Positions 16,868 through 25,052 of a stretch of DNA of 64,000 bases are shown one piece after another. Position 1 is the first letter of the stretch. Every line of letters starts with the position of its first letter. The translations under genes were made by a program, and so were the position numbers. The stretch is from Portibacter lacus (GTDB lineage: Bacteria > Bacteroidota > Bacteroidia > Chitinophagales > Saprospiraceae), in the NCBI RefSeq assembly GCF_021533215.1, contig NZ_JAJNKA010000003.1, positions 496,001-560,000 of the forward strand, given 5' to 3'. Under the pieces are notes generated by a model. That model did not search any database. It had not been told where the DNA came from and saw only the letters and a program-made list of their open reading frames with translations.

Positions 16868-18373
16868 CTATTCCCAGTCGATCATATTTGAATTAGTGAA
16901 AAGGGTATCTCTGACTGGACTCGAATCTGTTAAAACCTCTGACACATCCATTATAAAAGTGCTTGATTGTCCTATACCATCACTTTGGTTATTATTAAAA
17001 ACGATGTTTGCACCATTGTTTGAAAATCTTGGATTATAATCTGCCGTTCCTCCAGCTTTTCTATCAGAAATATCTAATAAGATTTCATCATCTAGATCGT
17101 AATAGTATATTCTTTTATTGAGTGGTATACCATCTGTAGAGAAAGATGATAACTCATTATAAGTAAAAACAATTTGTCTTCCAGAGGGAGAAAACTGAGC
17201 ATGAGACAACTGACCATTCAAAGAATCTAATATTTCAACTTGTTCATTAAGTGCAATATCATATAAATATAATTTAGAATCATTTCCGGAAGGGCGCTCA
17301 GTCGTTACAACAAGTTTGCCTCCATCTATCGAACTATAGTCTACTGAAGAGATGATATCTCCAAAGGCTTGGAATCCATATTCCAATAATCCAGTCCCAT
17401 TTCTAGTAATACTAAAGATTCTATCAAAATCCATGTATATAAGTCTTTCACCATTTTCAGACCATGTAAAAGGTGTTTCTAAAATGTCTTTAGTTCTTAA
17501 CGGCCTTGTAGATGTAACCTGATTTACATTGTCTCCATTTCTATCCATCATAAGTATATGGACATCTCCTTCTAGCAATGATAAATAAGCTATTTTATCT
17601 CTCTGTGGTGAAAATGTTGGTCGCCAATGATTATTCGCATTATAAGTAATTTGAACATACTCTCCTGCTGGAGATCCTACAAAAACCTGGTCTATACCAT
17701 TAACCTTTCTGACAAAAGTATATCTAAAAATATCGCTTGGAAACTCTTTGGTTTTAAAATTCCATGTAGGACCTAAAGTTTTCAAACCGTCCGAATCCGT
17801 AACTTCTACTTGCCAAAAATAAGTCGAATTAAAAGATAAATCTCTTACAACTACAGACGTATCAAGACTTTCAGCAATAATTTTTTCTGGAGTAATATTA
17901 TCAGGTCTGAAAAACAATACTGTATAAAGAAGAGAGTCATTATCATCTGAACTAGACCATCGAAGATTTATTTCTAAATCCTGTTGCTCCGAATTTTGGC
18001 TTGGAAATGGGTTAAATGGTGCTTCAGGAGGAGAAAGTACAACCGAGTCTCTTTCCATTAATATTAGAATCTTATTATTATCAAGGTCTTCGATATTAAA
18101 ACTTGTCAATGTTGATTGGTAGCCATCTACAACAACTTTAATTGAATAAATACTAGATGTCAAACTATCAAGAACAAATCTTCCGAATTCATCACTAATT
18201 CTAAGCTCAGTTACAGGATTCGTAGAAATTTTTGCATTTGGAATTGGTTCAAGGGTTTCTTCATCTGCAACTTCACCTGTTACATTGTTATAGACATCAA
18301 GATTACCAAAATCTTCACGACAAGATGTATACAACAATACGATAGTAAAAAACATAAAAAAATACTTCCTCAT
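16868..18373 (-). CDS. TolB-like beta-propeller lipoprotein at the end of the curli operon
   Basis: 501 residues. Lipobox LLYTSC gives C18 as the lipidation site. Domain order: a carboxypeptidase-regulatory-like beta-sandwich (~30-110; VTGEVADEETLEPIPNAKI), a fibronectin type III-like domain (~115-210; YFWQVEVTDSDG), then a PD40/TolB-type propeller (~220-490) with blades such as HWRPTFSPQRDKIAYLS and SHAQFSPSGRQIVFTY. It overlaps csgG by 4 bp and is therefore translationally coupled to curli secretion. It is not one of the classical Csg proteins. A surface or periplasmic chaperone, anchor or binding role in curli assembly is an inference. Confidence 0.8.
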   Translation of the reverse strand: MRKYFFMFFTIVLLYTSCREDFGNLDVYNNVTGEVADEETLEPIPNAKISTNPVTELRISDEFGRFVLDSLTSSIYSIKVVVDGYQSTLTSFNIEDLDNNKILILMERDSVVLSPPEAPFNPFPSQNSEQQDLEINLRWSSSDDNDSLLYTVLFFRPDNITPEKIIAESLDTSVVVRDLSFNSTYFWQVEVTDSDGLKTLGPTWNFKTKEFPSDIFRYTFVRKVNGIDQVFVGSPAGEYVQITYNANNHWRPTFSPQRDKIAYLSLLEGDVHILMMDRNGDNVNQVTSTRPLRTKDILETPFTWSENGERLIYMDFDRIFSITRNGTGLLEYGFQAFGDIISSVDYSSIDGGKLVVTTERPSGNDSKLYLYDIALNEQVEILDSLNGQLSHAQFSPSGRQIVFTYNELSSFSTDGIPLNKRIYYYDLDDEILLDISDRKAGGTADYNPRFSNNGANIVFNNNQSDGIGQSSTFIMDVSEVLTDSSPVRDTLFTNSNMIDWE

Positions 18374-19740
18374 TCCTTAATAATCTTTTTACGATTAAAC
18401 TGATGCTTAAATCCTATTCCAAATTGATAATAATAATCAATATATCTTCCACTTTCTAAGCCGTCAAAATCATCTCTTAAGAATTGATTATAATCCAAAG
18501 ATAAATTAATAGCAGAATTTTTATTGATATAAAGATCAATTCCCAATCCAGCTTTAACTTTAGGATTACTGTTCGAGAAATCTTCTGTGAATGCTGAACC
18601 AAGCCCTATTTTCAAATAAGGGTTTCTAACAGCATTTTGAAGGAACTTATATCGAAGATCTACAGAAAACGGATTAATTCTTTTATCTACATATTCCACA
18701 GTAGACAACCTTCCGATTCCGATCATACTACTTAGACCCCAATTTTTATTTAATTCATAATGTGCTGCAATATTACCTCCAAGATTTAATCTAGCATATG
18801 GAAAATCACCTTGATAGTATGTGCCAAATAAGTTAGAAGACACGGAAAACTTATTAACCTTATCTAATGTTTTCACACCTAAATAATTTTCTAAGTCACC
18901 TTCTGTAATTTCCCTATCGTATTCCTCCATCATCATAATAGCTTCTTCTTTGTAACTTGCGTCTACATTCCACAAACCTGATTTTATTCCTTCTAATATT
19001 AAAGAATATACAGCTTTCTGAAGTGCTTCGGTTACAGCAATATCTGAAGGCTCATTAAATGTTATGCCTGTTTCTGCTTCTAATAACCTAGAAAATTTCA
19101 CATATCTGAATACTCCTCCGTCTATAGATTGCGAAAGAATTGTTTTCGAAGTGGTAATATTTTTTAATACCTCACCTGTTTTCGTTGCAATAGCTCTAAG
19201 ATAGACGGTAACTCTGTCTTGTCGATATGCGGCAGAACCACCGCTTCCAAAATATCGCACACCTATACCTCCTGTTAATATATTCGCATCATAAGAAACG
19301 ATTCCGCCTTCTAAGATTACACCAGCAAAAAGTAATGGATTTACAAGTAATTTAGATTCACTAGAATTATCATATTGCATTCTAGTTTGTCTAATGATTT
19401 TGCGCTCATTGAGCAAATTCCCTATATTCTCTCTTTCTATTACTTTGAACCATCCTGAATCATCTAGTGCCTTTATTAGAATATTTGTGCCGCCTTGGGT
19501 AACGGCAGTTGAAAAACTAGAACCTATTTCGGTAGGCTTATATTGACCGGTCTGATCCTTGAACTTATATACCGCTACGACAACAGGATCACTAGGCTTA
19601 GGTAGGTCAATTAATGTCTTTTCGAGATTAGTTTTACTTGCAATCCTAGCTTCTGATACTTGAATTGGTTGATTAAGTATTACACCACAAGAAGTCATGG
19701 CTAATATCAAAAGCAAAAGACATATATAGGTTATTCTCAT
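18370..19740 (-). CDS. csgG: Curli secretion pore CsgG with an extra C-terminal barrel-like domain
   Basis: 456 residues, against 277 in E. coli. Lipobox MTSC (C18), followed by the CsgG domain (~35-280) with VVAVYKFKDQTGQYKP, the central GWFKVIERENIGNLLNERKI and EGGIVSYD, all close to the known family. CsgG forms the nonameric outer-membrane channel for curlin export. Residues ~290-456 are additional and look like an OmpA/OmpX-sized beta-barrel (alternating strands FGTYYQGDFPYARLNLGGNI, ending YYYQFGIGFKHQF). Lies between csgF (15-bp gap) and the propeller lipoprotein (4-bp overlap). Confidence 0.93.
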   Translation of the reverse strand: MRITYICLLLLILAMTSCGVILNQPIQVSEARIASKTNLEKTLIDLPKPSDPVVVAVYKFKDQTGQYKPTEIGSSFSTAVTQGGTNILIKALDDSGWFKVIERENIGNLLNERKIIRQTRMQYDNSSESKLLVNPLLFAGVILEGGIVSYDANILTGGIGVRYFGSGGSAAYRQDRVTVYLRAIATKTGEVLKNITTSKTILSQSIDGGVFRYVKFSRLLEAETGITFNEPSDIAVTEALQKAVYSLILEGIKSGLWNVDASYKEEAIMMMEEYDREITEGDLENYLGVKTLDKVNKFSVSSNLFGTYYQGDFPYARLNLGGNIAAHYELNKNWGLSSMIGIGRLSTVEYVDKRINPFSVDLRYKFLQNAVRNPYLKIGLGSAFTEDFSNSNPKVKAGLGIDLYINKNSAINLSLDYNQFLRDDFDGLESGRYIDYYYQFGIGFKHQFNRKKIIKE

Positions 19741-19755
19741 TCGCAGAATCTTAAA

Positions 19756-20169
19756 TTAATCGTATGGTACTGTAATTTGGGTCTGACTACCCGTAATAAT
19801 ATCATTTATCGTAACGATAAGACCATTAACTCCAGGAACAATATCTACTACTAAATTCCCTACTTCAAATGTTCCCACCTCGAGTCCATTCTCTCCAAAA
19901 ATTTCACTACTTCTTAAAAGTTCACGTCTTAATTCACTTAAAAATTGCTGATTGAAATCACCTTCGAAATCAGCCAATAAGTCCTCTAAGTCACTTTCAG
20001 GCTCTTCATATGTATTTTGAGCATTAGCCGAATTAAGCAACCAGCTGTAATTTAGATAATTACCGCCAAAAGCTGGATTCTTTGGTGTATACACCAAATC
20101 TTGACCAAACATAAGAGAAGTTGTAAATAATACTATTCCTAAAACTGTGATTGCATTTTTTATTTTCAT
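19756..20169 (-). CDS. csgF: Curli assembly protein CsgF
   Basis: 137 residues from the ATG at 20169. A longer frame opens at 20214 inside csgE, but MKIKNAITVLGIVLF is a good signal peptide and lies 10 bp after the csgE stop. The mature N-terminus LVYTPKNPAFGGNYLNYSWL followed by LLNSANAQN corresponds closely to the CsgF stretch that inserts into the CsgG pore (NPxFGGN...LLNSAxAQN). The remainder is acidic and ends in a beta-rich tail. CsgF caps the CsgG channel and couples the nucleator to the cell surface. Confidence 0.92.
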   Translation of the reverse strand: MKIKNAITVLGIVLFTTSLMFGQDLVYTPKNPAFGGNYLNYSWLLNSANAQNTYEEPESDLEDLLADFEGDFNQQFLSELRRELLRSSEIFGENGLEVGTFEVGNLVVDIVPGVNGLIVTINDIITGSQTQITVPYD

Positions 20170-20179
20170 CTTATTAATT

Positions 20180-20911
20180 TTAAATACCATTCCAATCTCC
20201 TCCGATCTCATCATCTCGAGTTTCTTTTTCGCTTAATTTATTTCTTACGGATCCTATCGTAAATGCTAATAATTGAGGTATAAATTCTTCATTGTCTTTT
20301 AGAAAACTATCTACGACTAATTCTCCATCCAAGTATACTTTTAACTTTGTTGTCCTAAATCTAAATGGGAGTTCTTCAAATTCGATGGTATAATCAGATA
20401 AACCTTTAGGAGAAACCCAGTTCTTTTCAAAAAGCTCAAAAAAACTACGACCTATCGGTGTCCTTGTACGATCTATTTTAAGTCCCCCTAAATCAATTTC
20501 TATATCTCTAGGACCGCCTTTGCTGTTAACATTTTTAAAACTATTAGGAAAATCTAATGTAAGTGAATCTTTGCTAATAAGCGAATCCCTTTGATACAAA
20601 TCCAATCTAATTATAGATTGAGAAAGTACCGAGTATTCTAAAGTAGCGAAATTGAAATTTGATACTGTTTTGGGGGCTACTATTAAGACTTGGTTATAGT
20701 CTTTTTGAATAGGTCTAAAGCTTAAATTTTGAGATTGAATATTTACCTTAGCGTTAAAGTTTTTCTTTAAATTACTTGCGTTTTCAATCTTTATATAAAG
20801 TAATATTTCTGTGTCGAATTGCTCATAGGCAATTTTAACCCTGAAATCATTTGCAGAAGAAATGACAGAAGTCAATGCAAATACAATAGCTAATGCGATA
20901 TTCTTAATCAT
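20180..20911 (-). CDS. csgE: Curli assembly protein CsgE with an additional N-terminal beta domain
   Basis: 243 residues, about twice the size of E. coli CsgE. Signal peptide (1-20). The CsgE domain lies at ~135-235 (IDRTRTPIGRSFFELFEKNW, then YTIEFEELPFR and GELVVDSFL) and matches the family's 'T.IG..F...F...W' pattern. CsgE closes the periplasmic side of CsgG and targets subunits. Residues ~22-125 form a separate beta-sandwich-like domain (FRVKIAYEQFDTEILLYIKI, VSNFNFATLEYSV) that could correspond to a CsgC/CsgH-type amyloid inhibitor; this resemblance is of fold pattern only. It is followed by csgF after 10 bp. Confidence 0.85.
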   Translation of the reverse strand: MIKNIALAIVFALTSVISSANDFRVKIAYEQFDTEILLYIKIENASNLKKNFNAKVNIQSQNLSFRPIQKDYNQVLIVAPKTVSNFNFATLEYSVLSQSIIRLDLYQRDSLISKDSLTLDFPNSFKNVNSKGGPRDIEIDLGGLKIDRTRTPIGRSFFELFEKNWVSPKGLSDYTIEFEELPFRFRTTKLKVYLDGELVVDSFLKDNEEFIPQLLAFTIGSVRNKLSEKETRDDEIGGDWNGI

Positions 20912-20950
20912 AACGCTAAATTTACTATTTTCAAGGCAGTTTATAAAATT

Positions 20951-21481
20951 CTACTGTTTAGTTTCAATGATGATTTCCATATCTCTACCATACATTTTGA
21001 CCTCTAAACCACTATCTGAAATTCCTTGAACATTATGATTTAATCTCAAATTATTACCATTTTGTATCACAATAAAATTACTATCGTCTGCTTTAATGAA
21101 ATTCTGATCCAGATAGTTATTGTTTCCTATTTGGATATTAGCTACTTTAGTTGAGGAACTAAAATTAGTAGACTCCATATAATTATGTCCTCCCTCTTGT
21201 AAAATATCTATACTATTTTCAAGTCCATTTTGAGTAATAAATAATTGATTAAAATCTCCTTTAACGCGAGCATTAGCTTCATTCACTCCTACTTGCTTAA
21301 AGCTTATCAGATTATTGCTTCCTTCATTTATAGATAGGCTAACAACCTGCCTTTCGACAAAATTACGTTCTTCGAACAAATCTAAGTTACTTTTAATTTC
21401 TCCTTGGTCATTCTGGATAACCACTTGACTATTCGCCATATGAGAAATGAATACTAAAAATAAAAGTAAAAGATATTTCAT
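20951..21481 (-). CDS. CsgB-like minor curlin / nucleator
   Basis: 176 residues. Signal peptide (1-18, ending ANSQ). The mature part has about five curlin-type units built around Gln/Asn ladders: NNLISFKQVG, NQLFITQNGLENSIDILQEG, ANIQIGNNNYLDQNF and NFIVIQNGNNLRL. The C-terminal ~25 residues (GLEVKMYGRDMEIIIETKQ) break the pattern, as does the last repeat of CsgB, which anchors the nucleator. Unlike its neighbour it holds several Lys/Arg residues. It stands between the acidic curlin subunit (99-bp gap with a hairpin) and csgE (39-bp gap). Confidence 0.8.
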   Translation of the reverse strand: MKYLLLLFLVFISHMANSQVVIQNDQGEIKSNLDLFEERNFVERQVVSLSINEGSNNLISFKQVGVNEANARVKGDFNQLFITQNGLENSIDILQEGGHNYMESTNFSSSTKVANIQIGNNNYLDQNFIKADDSNFIVIQNGNNLRLNHNVQGISDSGLEVKMYGRDMEIIIETKQ

Positions 21482-21501
21482 AAGTTTTTAGATTAAATCA
21501 A

Positions 21502-21523
21502 TGGCGAGATATAAATCTCGCCA
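21502..21523 (-). promoter_or_regulatory. Hairpin between the curlin subunit gene and the rest of the operon
   Basis: A perfect 9-bp stem TGGCGAGAT/ATCTCGCCA with a 4-nt loop sits in the 99-bp gap between the major subunit gene and the CsgB-like gene. On the minus strand it is followed by TTGATTTAATC, without a full U-run, so it may act as a leaky terminator or an mRNA 3'-end stabiliser rather than a complete stop. Confidence 0.55.
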
Positions 21524-21580
21524 CCGATTTTATTTTATTAAATGTAGAGTTTTTTATACTTCTAACAAGTAATATTGATT

Positions 21581-22498
21581 TTACTCTTGTGTAACGTTTA
21601 CAACATTTAAGTTAGACTCATTAGAGATAACAACTGTCGATAAACCAAGGAAATCTTGAGTTATAATCACTTCATTATTACTACTTTCATTTTCAATGGT
21701 TACTGAAGAATCATTTCCTCCTAAAGTCAAATAAGAATCAGTTTGTAAAACATCTACATAGTTATCACTTGAATCATCATCAATAGTTACTTCTGATATC
21801 TGAGACCATCCATCTTGAAAAACATATACAAAGTTATCTGAACTTTCATCACTTATTGCAACAGTAGATGCATTATCAGTACCATCACTTCCTGTATACC
21901 AAGCTGGAGCCTGAACAACAATAACCTCATTGTCGTCTGAACCATCTGTAATTTCAACTGTAGAAGAGTTAAAATCTTCTTGTTGATCAACTTCAACGTA
22001 ATTTCCATTACTGTCATCTATCAACACTTCAGATTCATTTCCTCCTACAAAAGCTACAGCTAAATCATCTTGATATATTATAACTTCATTATTATCTGCA
22101 TCATGATCTAATACAACACTTGAAGTATTATCTGAAAATGCCTGAAATACATTTACATAATTTCCATCAGAGCTATTATCTGCTGAAACTGAAGAAAGAT
22201 TTCCTCCACCGAATCCAAAATCATCTTGTGTTACTATTACAAGATTCTCATCAGAAGCGTCATTAATATAAACTGAAGAAACATGTGTATCACCTGACTG
22301 GAAAACACTTACAATATTATCATCAGACTCATCTAAAACGTCTACTGTAGAATTCAAATCAAAATAAGAGAATTGATAAACATCAATAATGTTAGAATTA
22401 GACTCATCGTCTATAGTTACAGCAGAAGTAGAAGCTACTTGCGCAGATAACGAAAAGGATAGCATCAATGCTAACGCGAAAAAAAATAGATTTTTCAT
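21581..22498 (-). CDS. Acidic curlin-repeat major subunit (CsgA-like)
   Basis: 305 residues: signal peptide (1-20, ending SLSAQ) and then 11 curlin-like repeats to the very C-terminus. The consensus is S-S/T-V-x-I-x-D/N-x-S-x-D/N-N-x-V-x-V-x-Q, matching the spaced Ser/Asn/Gln ladder of curlins; spacers alternate between short and longer GGN-containing loops. The protein is strikingly acidic. The mature part has no Lys, Arg, Cys or Met, two His and one Pro. It is first in the operon followed by the CsgB-like, CsgE, CsgF and CsgG genes, so the role as extracellular functional amyloid is well supported by context. Sequence identity to E. coli CsgA is low. Confidence 0.88.
   Translation of the reverse strand: MKNLFFFALALMLSFSLSAQVASTSAVTIDDESNSNIIDVYQFSYFDLNSTVDVLDESDDNIVSVFQSGDTHVSSVYINDASDENLVIVTQDDFGFGGGNLSSVSADNSSDGNYVNVFQAFSDNTSSVVLDHDADNNEVIIYQDDLAVAFVGGNESEVLIDDSNGNYVEVDQQEDFNSSTVEITDGSDDNEVIVVQAPAWYTGSDGTDNASTVAISDESSDNFVYVFQDGWSQISEVTIDDDSSDNYVDVLQTDSYLTLGGNDSSVTIENESSNNEVIITQDFLGLSTVVISNESNLNVVNVTQE
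21584..22429 (-). repeat. Eleven curlin-type repeats
   Basis: Eleven units of roughly 19-33 residues fill residues ~24-305 of the major subunit. Each has the core D-N-x-V-x-V-x-Q (for example SDNYVDVLQ, NNEVIITQ, DNFVYVFQ). Repeats are conserved in protein pattern but differ in DNA sequence, so they are old rather than recent duplications. Confidence 0.8.
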
Positions 22499-22827
22499 AA
22501 AATTAAAATTTTTAAAAGTTTAAAAAGATTAATTGAATAGATACTAAGGGACACCGTAGAAATGACTTCTGAAACAGAAATTATAGCACACTAAAGAAGG
22601 TCGATATGAATCAACTAAGCTATAATACAACATGTGTAAGTAATTGTTTGGAGTTTCTTGTTGGCTTTTATTAGTATTTAGGCAATTAATTGGTTAATTA
22701 AGATTATAAATAAACTTGCTCACCTTTTAACTTTAATTTGACAGGATTTTAACTAGATACTATTTTGGTTATGAGGTCAAGCTAAAATTAGACAATGATG
22801 CAATTAGTATTTATAATTAAGGTATTT

Positions 22828-22835
22828 CAAATATA
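22828..22835 (-). promoter_or_regulatory. Candidate -7 element of the curli operon
   Basis: TATATTTG on the minus strand matches TAnnTTTG exactly and was the only such match found in the scanned part upstream of the curlin gene (22499-22980). No -33 TTTG at proper spacing was found, so activation by a regulator may be needed (inference). Confidence 0.4.
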
Positions 22836-22895
22836 AACAATACAAAACAAAAAGTAAAGTATTTGAGAAAGAAATATATTTAAAATTTAATTATG

Positions 22896-22931
22896 AAAAA
22901 AGCCCAGGCGAAAATACAATCACCTGAGCCC
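22896..22931 (-). terminator. Orphan minus-strand terminator upstream of the curli promoter
   Basis: On the minus strand GGCUCAGGUG pairs with CGCCUGGGCU over 10 positions (including G-U pairs) around a 10-nt loop, followed by six U. No gene lies upstream on this strand before the divergent gene at 23433. It may end a small RNA or insulate the curli promoter. Confidence 0.6.
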
Positions 22932-23432
22932 TCTAATATAATTACCTAATTACCTAATTAGATTTTTAATCACATGAGTTATCCCAGACTGTGCTCTAAA
23001 CAGCAAGCTCAAAAATTCAATTCGAATTTCATCTACTTAATACTCCAATAAAATAAACTAAATGTTGATTTGAAATAAATGCAATATCATCGTTTCTTTT
23101 AGATGAATATTCCAAGATAGGAATACGCTATCGCATTAACAATTTGACTTTGATCATTTGGGTTAAGTTTAGGGTTGTTAATAAAAGGTATTAATACCAT
23201 TAAGATAAAATAATATATATTTAATTTCAAAATATTATTATACTCAAAAAAAAAATTAAATCATATTTATAAAATTATTATATATAATATTTTTATTTAC
23301 AATACACTACACCTTCATCGTCCATTTATAAAAATATTGCCCCTTCTCCTAATTCCAATTAATCTCCTTTCTTTCTATTAGAACATTTACTATCTTCCCA
23401 TTTTTCATTCATTGGATAAGAACTTCATTTAG

Positions 23433-25052
23433 ATGAGACAACTGTTTATTGCTTTTTCAATTATTGTGATAATTCTAATCGCTAGCTTAAGCTACTTCAT
23501 TAGTCCATACTTCCTTCTTCTTTGCATTATTTTCCTCCCACTTATTTTCCTTGGAACTTACGATCTGCTCCAGAAAAAACACGCTTTAATGAGAAATTTC
23601 CCGCTCTTGGGAAGAAGCAGATATATTTTTGAATGGTTTAGACCAAAGATTTATCAATATTTTGTTGAACCTGACTACGATGGCAGACCTTTCTCTCGAA
23701 TTAATAGATCCCTCGTTTACGCCAGAGCGAAAAACGAAACATCTACCACTCCTTTTGGCACTCAAATGAACGTTTATGATGAATCTTACGAATGGATGAA
23801 TCACTCTATCGCAGCTTTAGACCATCATAAAATAGATCACGATCCTAGAGTATTAATCGGTGGCCCAGACTGCCTGCAACCCTACTCTGCCAGCATATTT
23901 AATGTATCTGCAATGAGTTTCGGCTCCCTTTCCAGTAACGCTATCGAAGCTCTTAATGGAGGCGCGGCTATAGGAGGATTTGCACACAACACAGGTGAAG
24001 GAGGAATCAGCTCTTATCACAACAAACATAATGGTGATTTAATCTACCAAATCGGAACGGGGTACTTTGGCTGTAGAACCGACGATGGAAATTTCGATCC
24101 CCAATTATTTGAAAAACGGGCAGCACAGCCAAATGTCAAAATGATTGAAATCAAACTTTCCCAAGGTGCTAAACCCGGACACGGTGGTATACTTCCCGCT
24201 TCAAAAGCAACACCGGAGATTGCTGAAATAAGAAATATTGTTGCCGGAAAGGCAGTTCTTTCTCCGCCGTTCCACAAGGCATTTAATAGTCCTATCGGAT
24301 TACTTAACTTAGTAAAAGAAATGAGAATTCTTTCTAAAGGTAAGCCTATAGGTTTCAAACTGTGCATAGGGCACAAATCTGAATTTTTAAGTATCTGTAA
24401 AGCAATGATCAAAACTGGCATTACACCAGACTTCATTTCTATTGATGGCGGAGAAGGAGGAACAGGTGCAGCTCCAGTAGAGTTTTCGAATTCTGTAGGA
24501 ATGCCATATAAAGACGGACTTTCATTTGCCTATAACGCTCTAGAAGGTTTTGGGTTAAAAGAAAAGATTAAACTGATTGCTTCTGGAAAAATCGTATCTG
24601 GATTTGACATCTATAGATCTTTAGCTTTAGGTGCTGACGCATGTTATAGCGCAAGAGCAATGATGATGGCTGTAGGATGTATCCAAGCACTAGAATGCAA
24701 TAAGAATACCTGCCCCACTGGCGTTGCCACACAAAATCCTTCACTTACGAAAGGCCTTAACGTCGATGATAAAAAATTTAGAGTTGCTAATTACCATAAA
24801 GAAACCATACATAGCTTTATTGAACTTATGGCAGCATCTGGCATTCCAGATCTGGATATGATTAATAGATCTTTCATTTATTCCCGTATTTCACCAGATA
24901 AGATAGCTAGATATGATCAACTTTATCCATATATAGAAGAAGGTTGTCTCCTTAATGAAGATACCATACCCAAAAGTTATAAAATCCATATGGATCTTTC
25001 TGACCCAGAAATATTCATGAAGCATGCTATGCTACAGAAGCTCCATCTTTAA
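23433..25052 (+). CDS. Membrane-anchored FMN-binding glutamate synthase-like protein
   Basis: 539 residues. Two N-terminal hydrophobic helices (~5-22 and ~26-42) precede a GltB domain 2-like FMN barrel (~85-520). The FMN/glutamate-site motif SIDGGEGGTGAAPVEF (336-351) and the 3Fe-4S cysteines C416, C422 and C427 (C-x5-C-x4-C in GCIQALECNKNTCPTG) are intact. The family lacks the amidotransferase domain of true glutamate synthase, so it may accept ammonia or another partner, or serve an unrelated FMN oxidoreductase role. No small subunit gene is adjacent. The 3' end overlaps the convergent TPR lipoprotein gene by 21 bp. Confidence 0.88.
   Translation: MRQLFIAFSIIVIILIASLSYFISPYFLLLCIIFLPLIFLGTYDLLQKKHALMRNFPLLGRSRYIFEWFRPKIYQYFVEPDYDGRPFSRINRSLVYARAKNETSTTPFGTQMNVYDESYEWMNHSIAALDHHKIDHDPRVLIGGPDCLQPYSASIFNVSAMSFGSLSSNAIEALNGGAAIGGFAHNTGEGGISSYHNKHNGDLIYQIGTGYFGCRTDDGNFDPQLFEKRAAQPNVKMIEIKLSQGAKPGHGGILPASKATPEIAEIRNIVAGKAVLSPPFHKAFNSPIGLLNLVKEMRILSKGKPIGFKLCIGHKSEFLSICKAMIKTGITPDFISIDGGEGGTGAAPVEFSNSVGMPYKDGLSFAYNALEGFGLKEKIKLIASGKIVSGFDIYRSLALGADACYSARAMMMAVGCIQALECNKNTCPTGVATQNPSLTKGLNVDDKKFRVANYHKETIHSFIELMAASGIPDLDMINRSFIYSRISPDKIARYDQLYPYIEEGCLLNEDTIPKSYKIHMDLSDPEIFMKHAMLQKLHL

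Larger units (their letters stand above)
22499..23432. other. 934-bp gene-free region between the curli operon and the glutamate-synthase-like gene
   Basis: Very AT-rich, with no ORF longer than a few codons in the stretches I translated. It holds a -7 element for the curli operon (22828-22835), an orphan minus-strand terminator (22896-22931) and a short tandem AATTACCT-type repeat (22940-22960). The 325-nt interval between the -7 element and the curlin start codon would be an unusually long leader. Confidence 0.55.

Noticed and set aside
16868-22498. Reading the acidic repeat protein as an RTX or calcium-binding adhesin
   Set aside because: The GGxGxDxUx nonapeptide of RTX is absent, whereas the Asn/Gln spacing and csgEFG neighbours fit curlin.
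22940-22960. Short tandem AATTACCT repeat near the curli region, considered as a CRISPR or integration site
   Set aside because: Only two to three copies, no spacers and no integrase or cas genes in the window.
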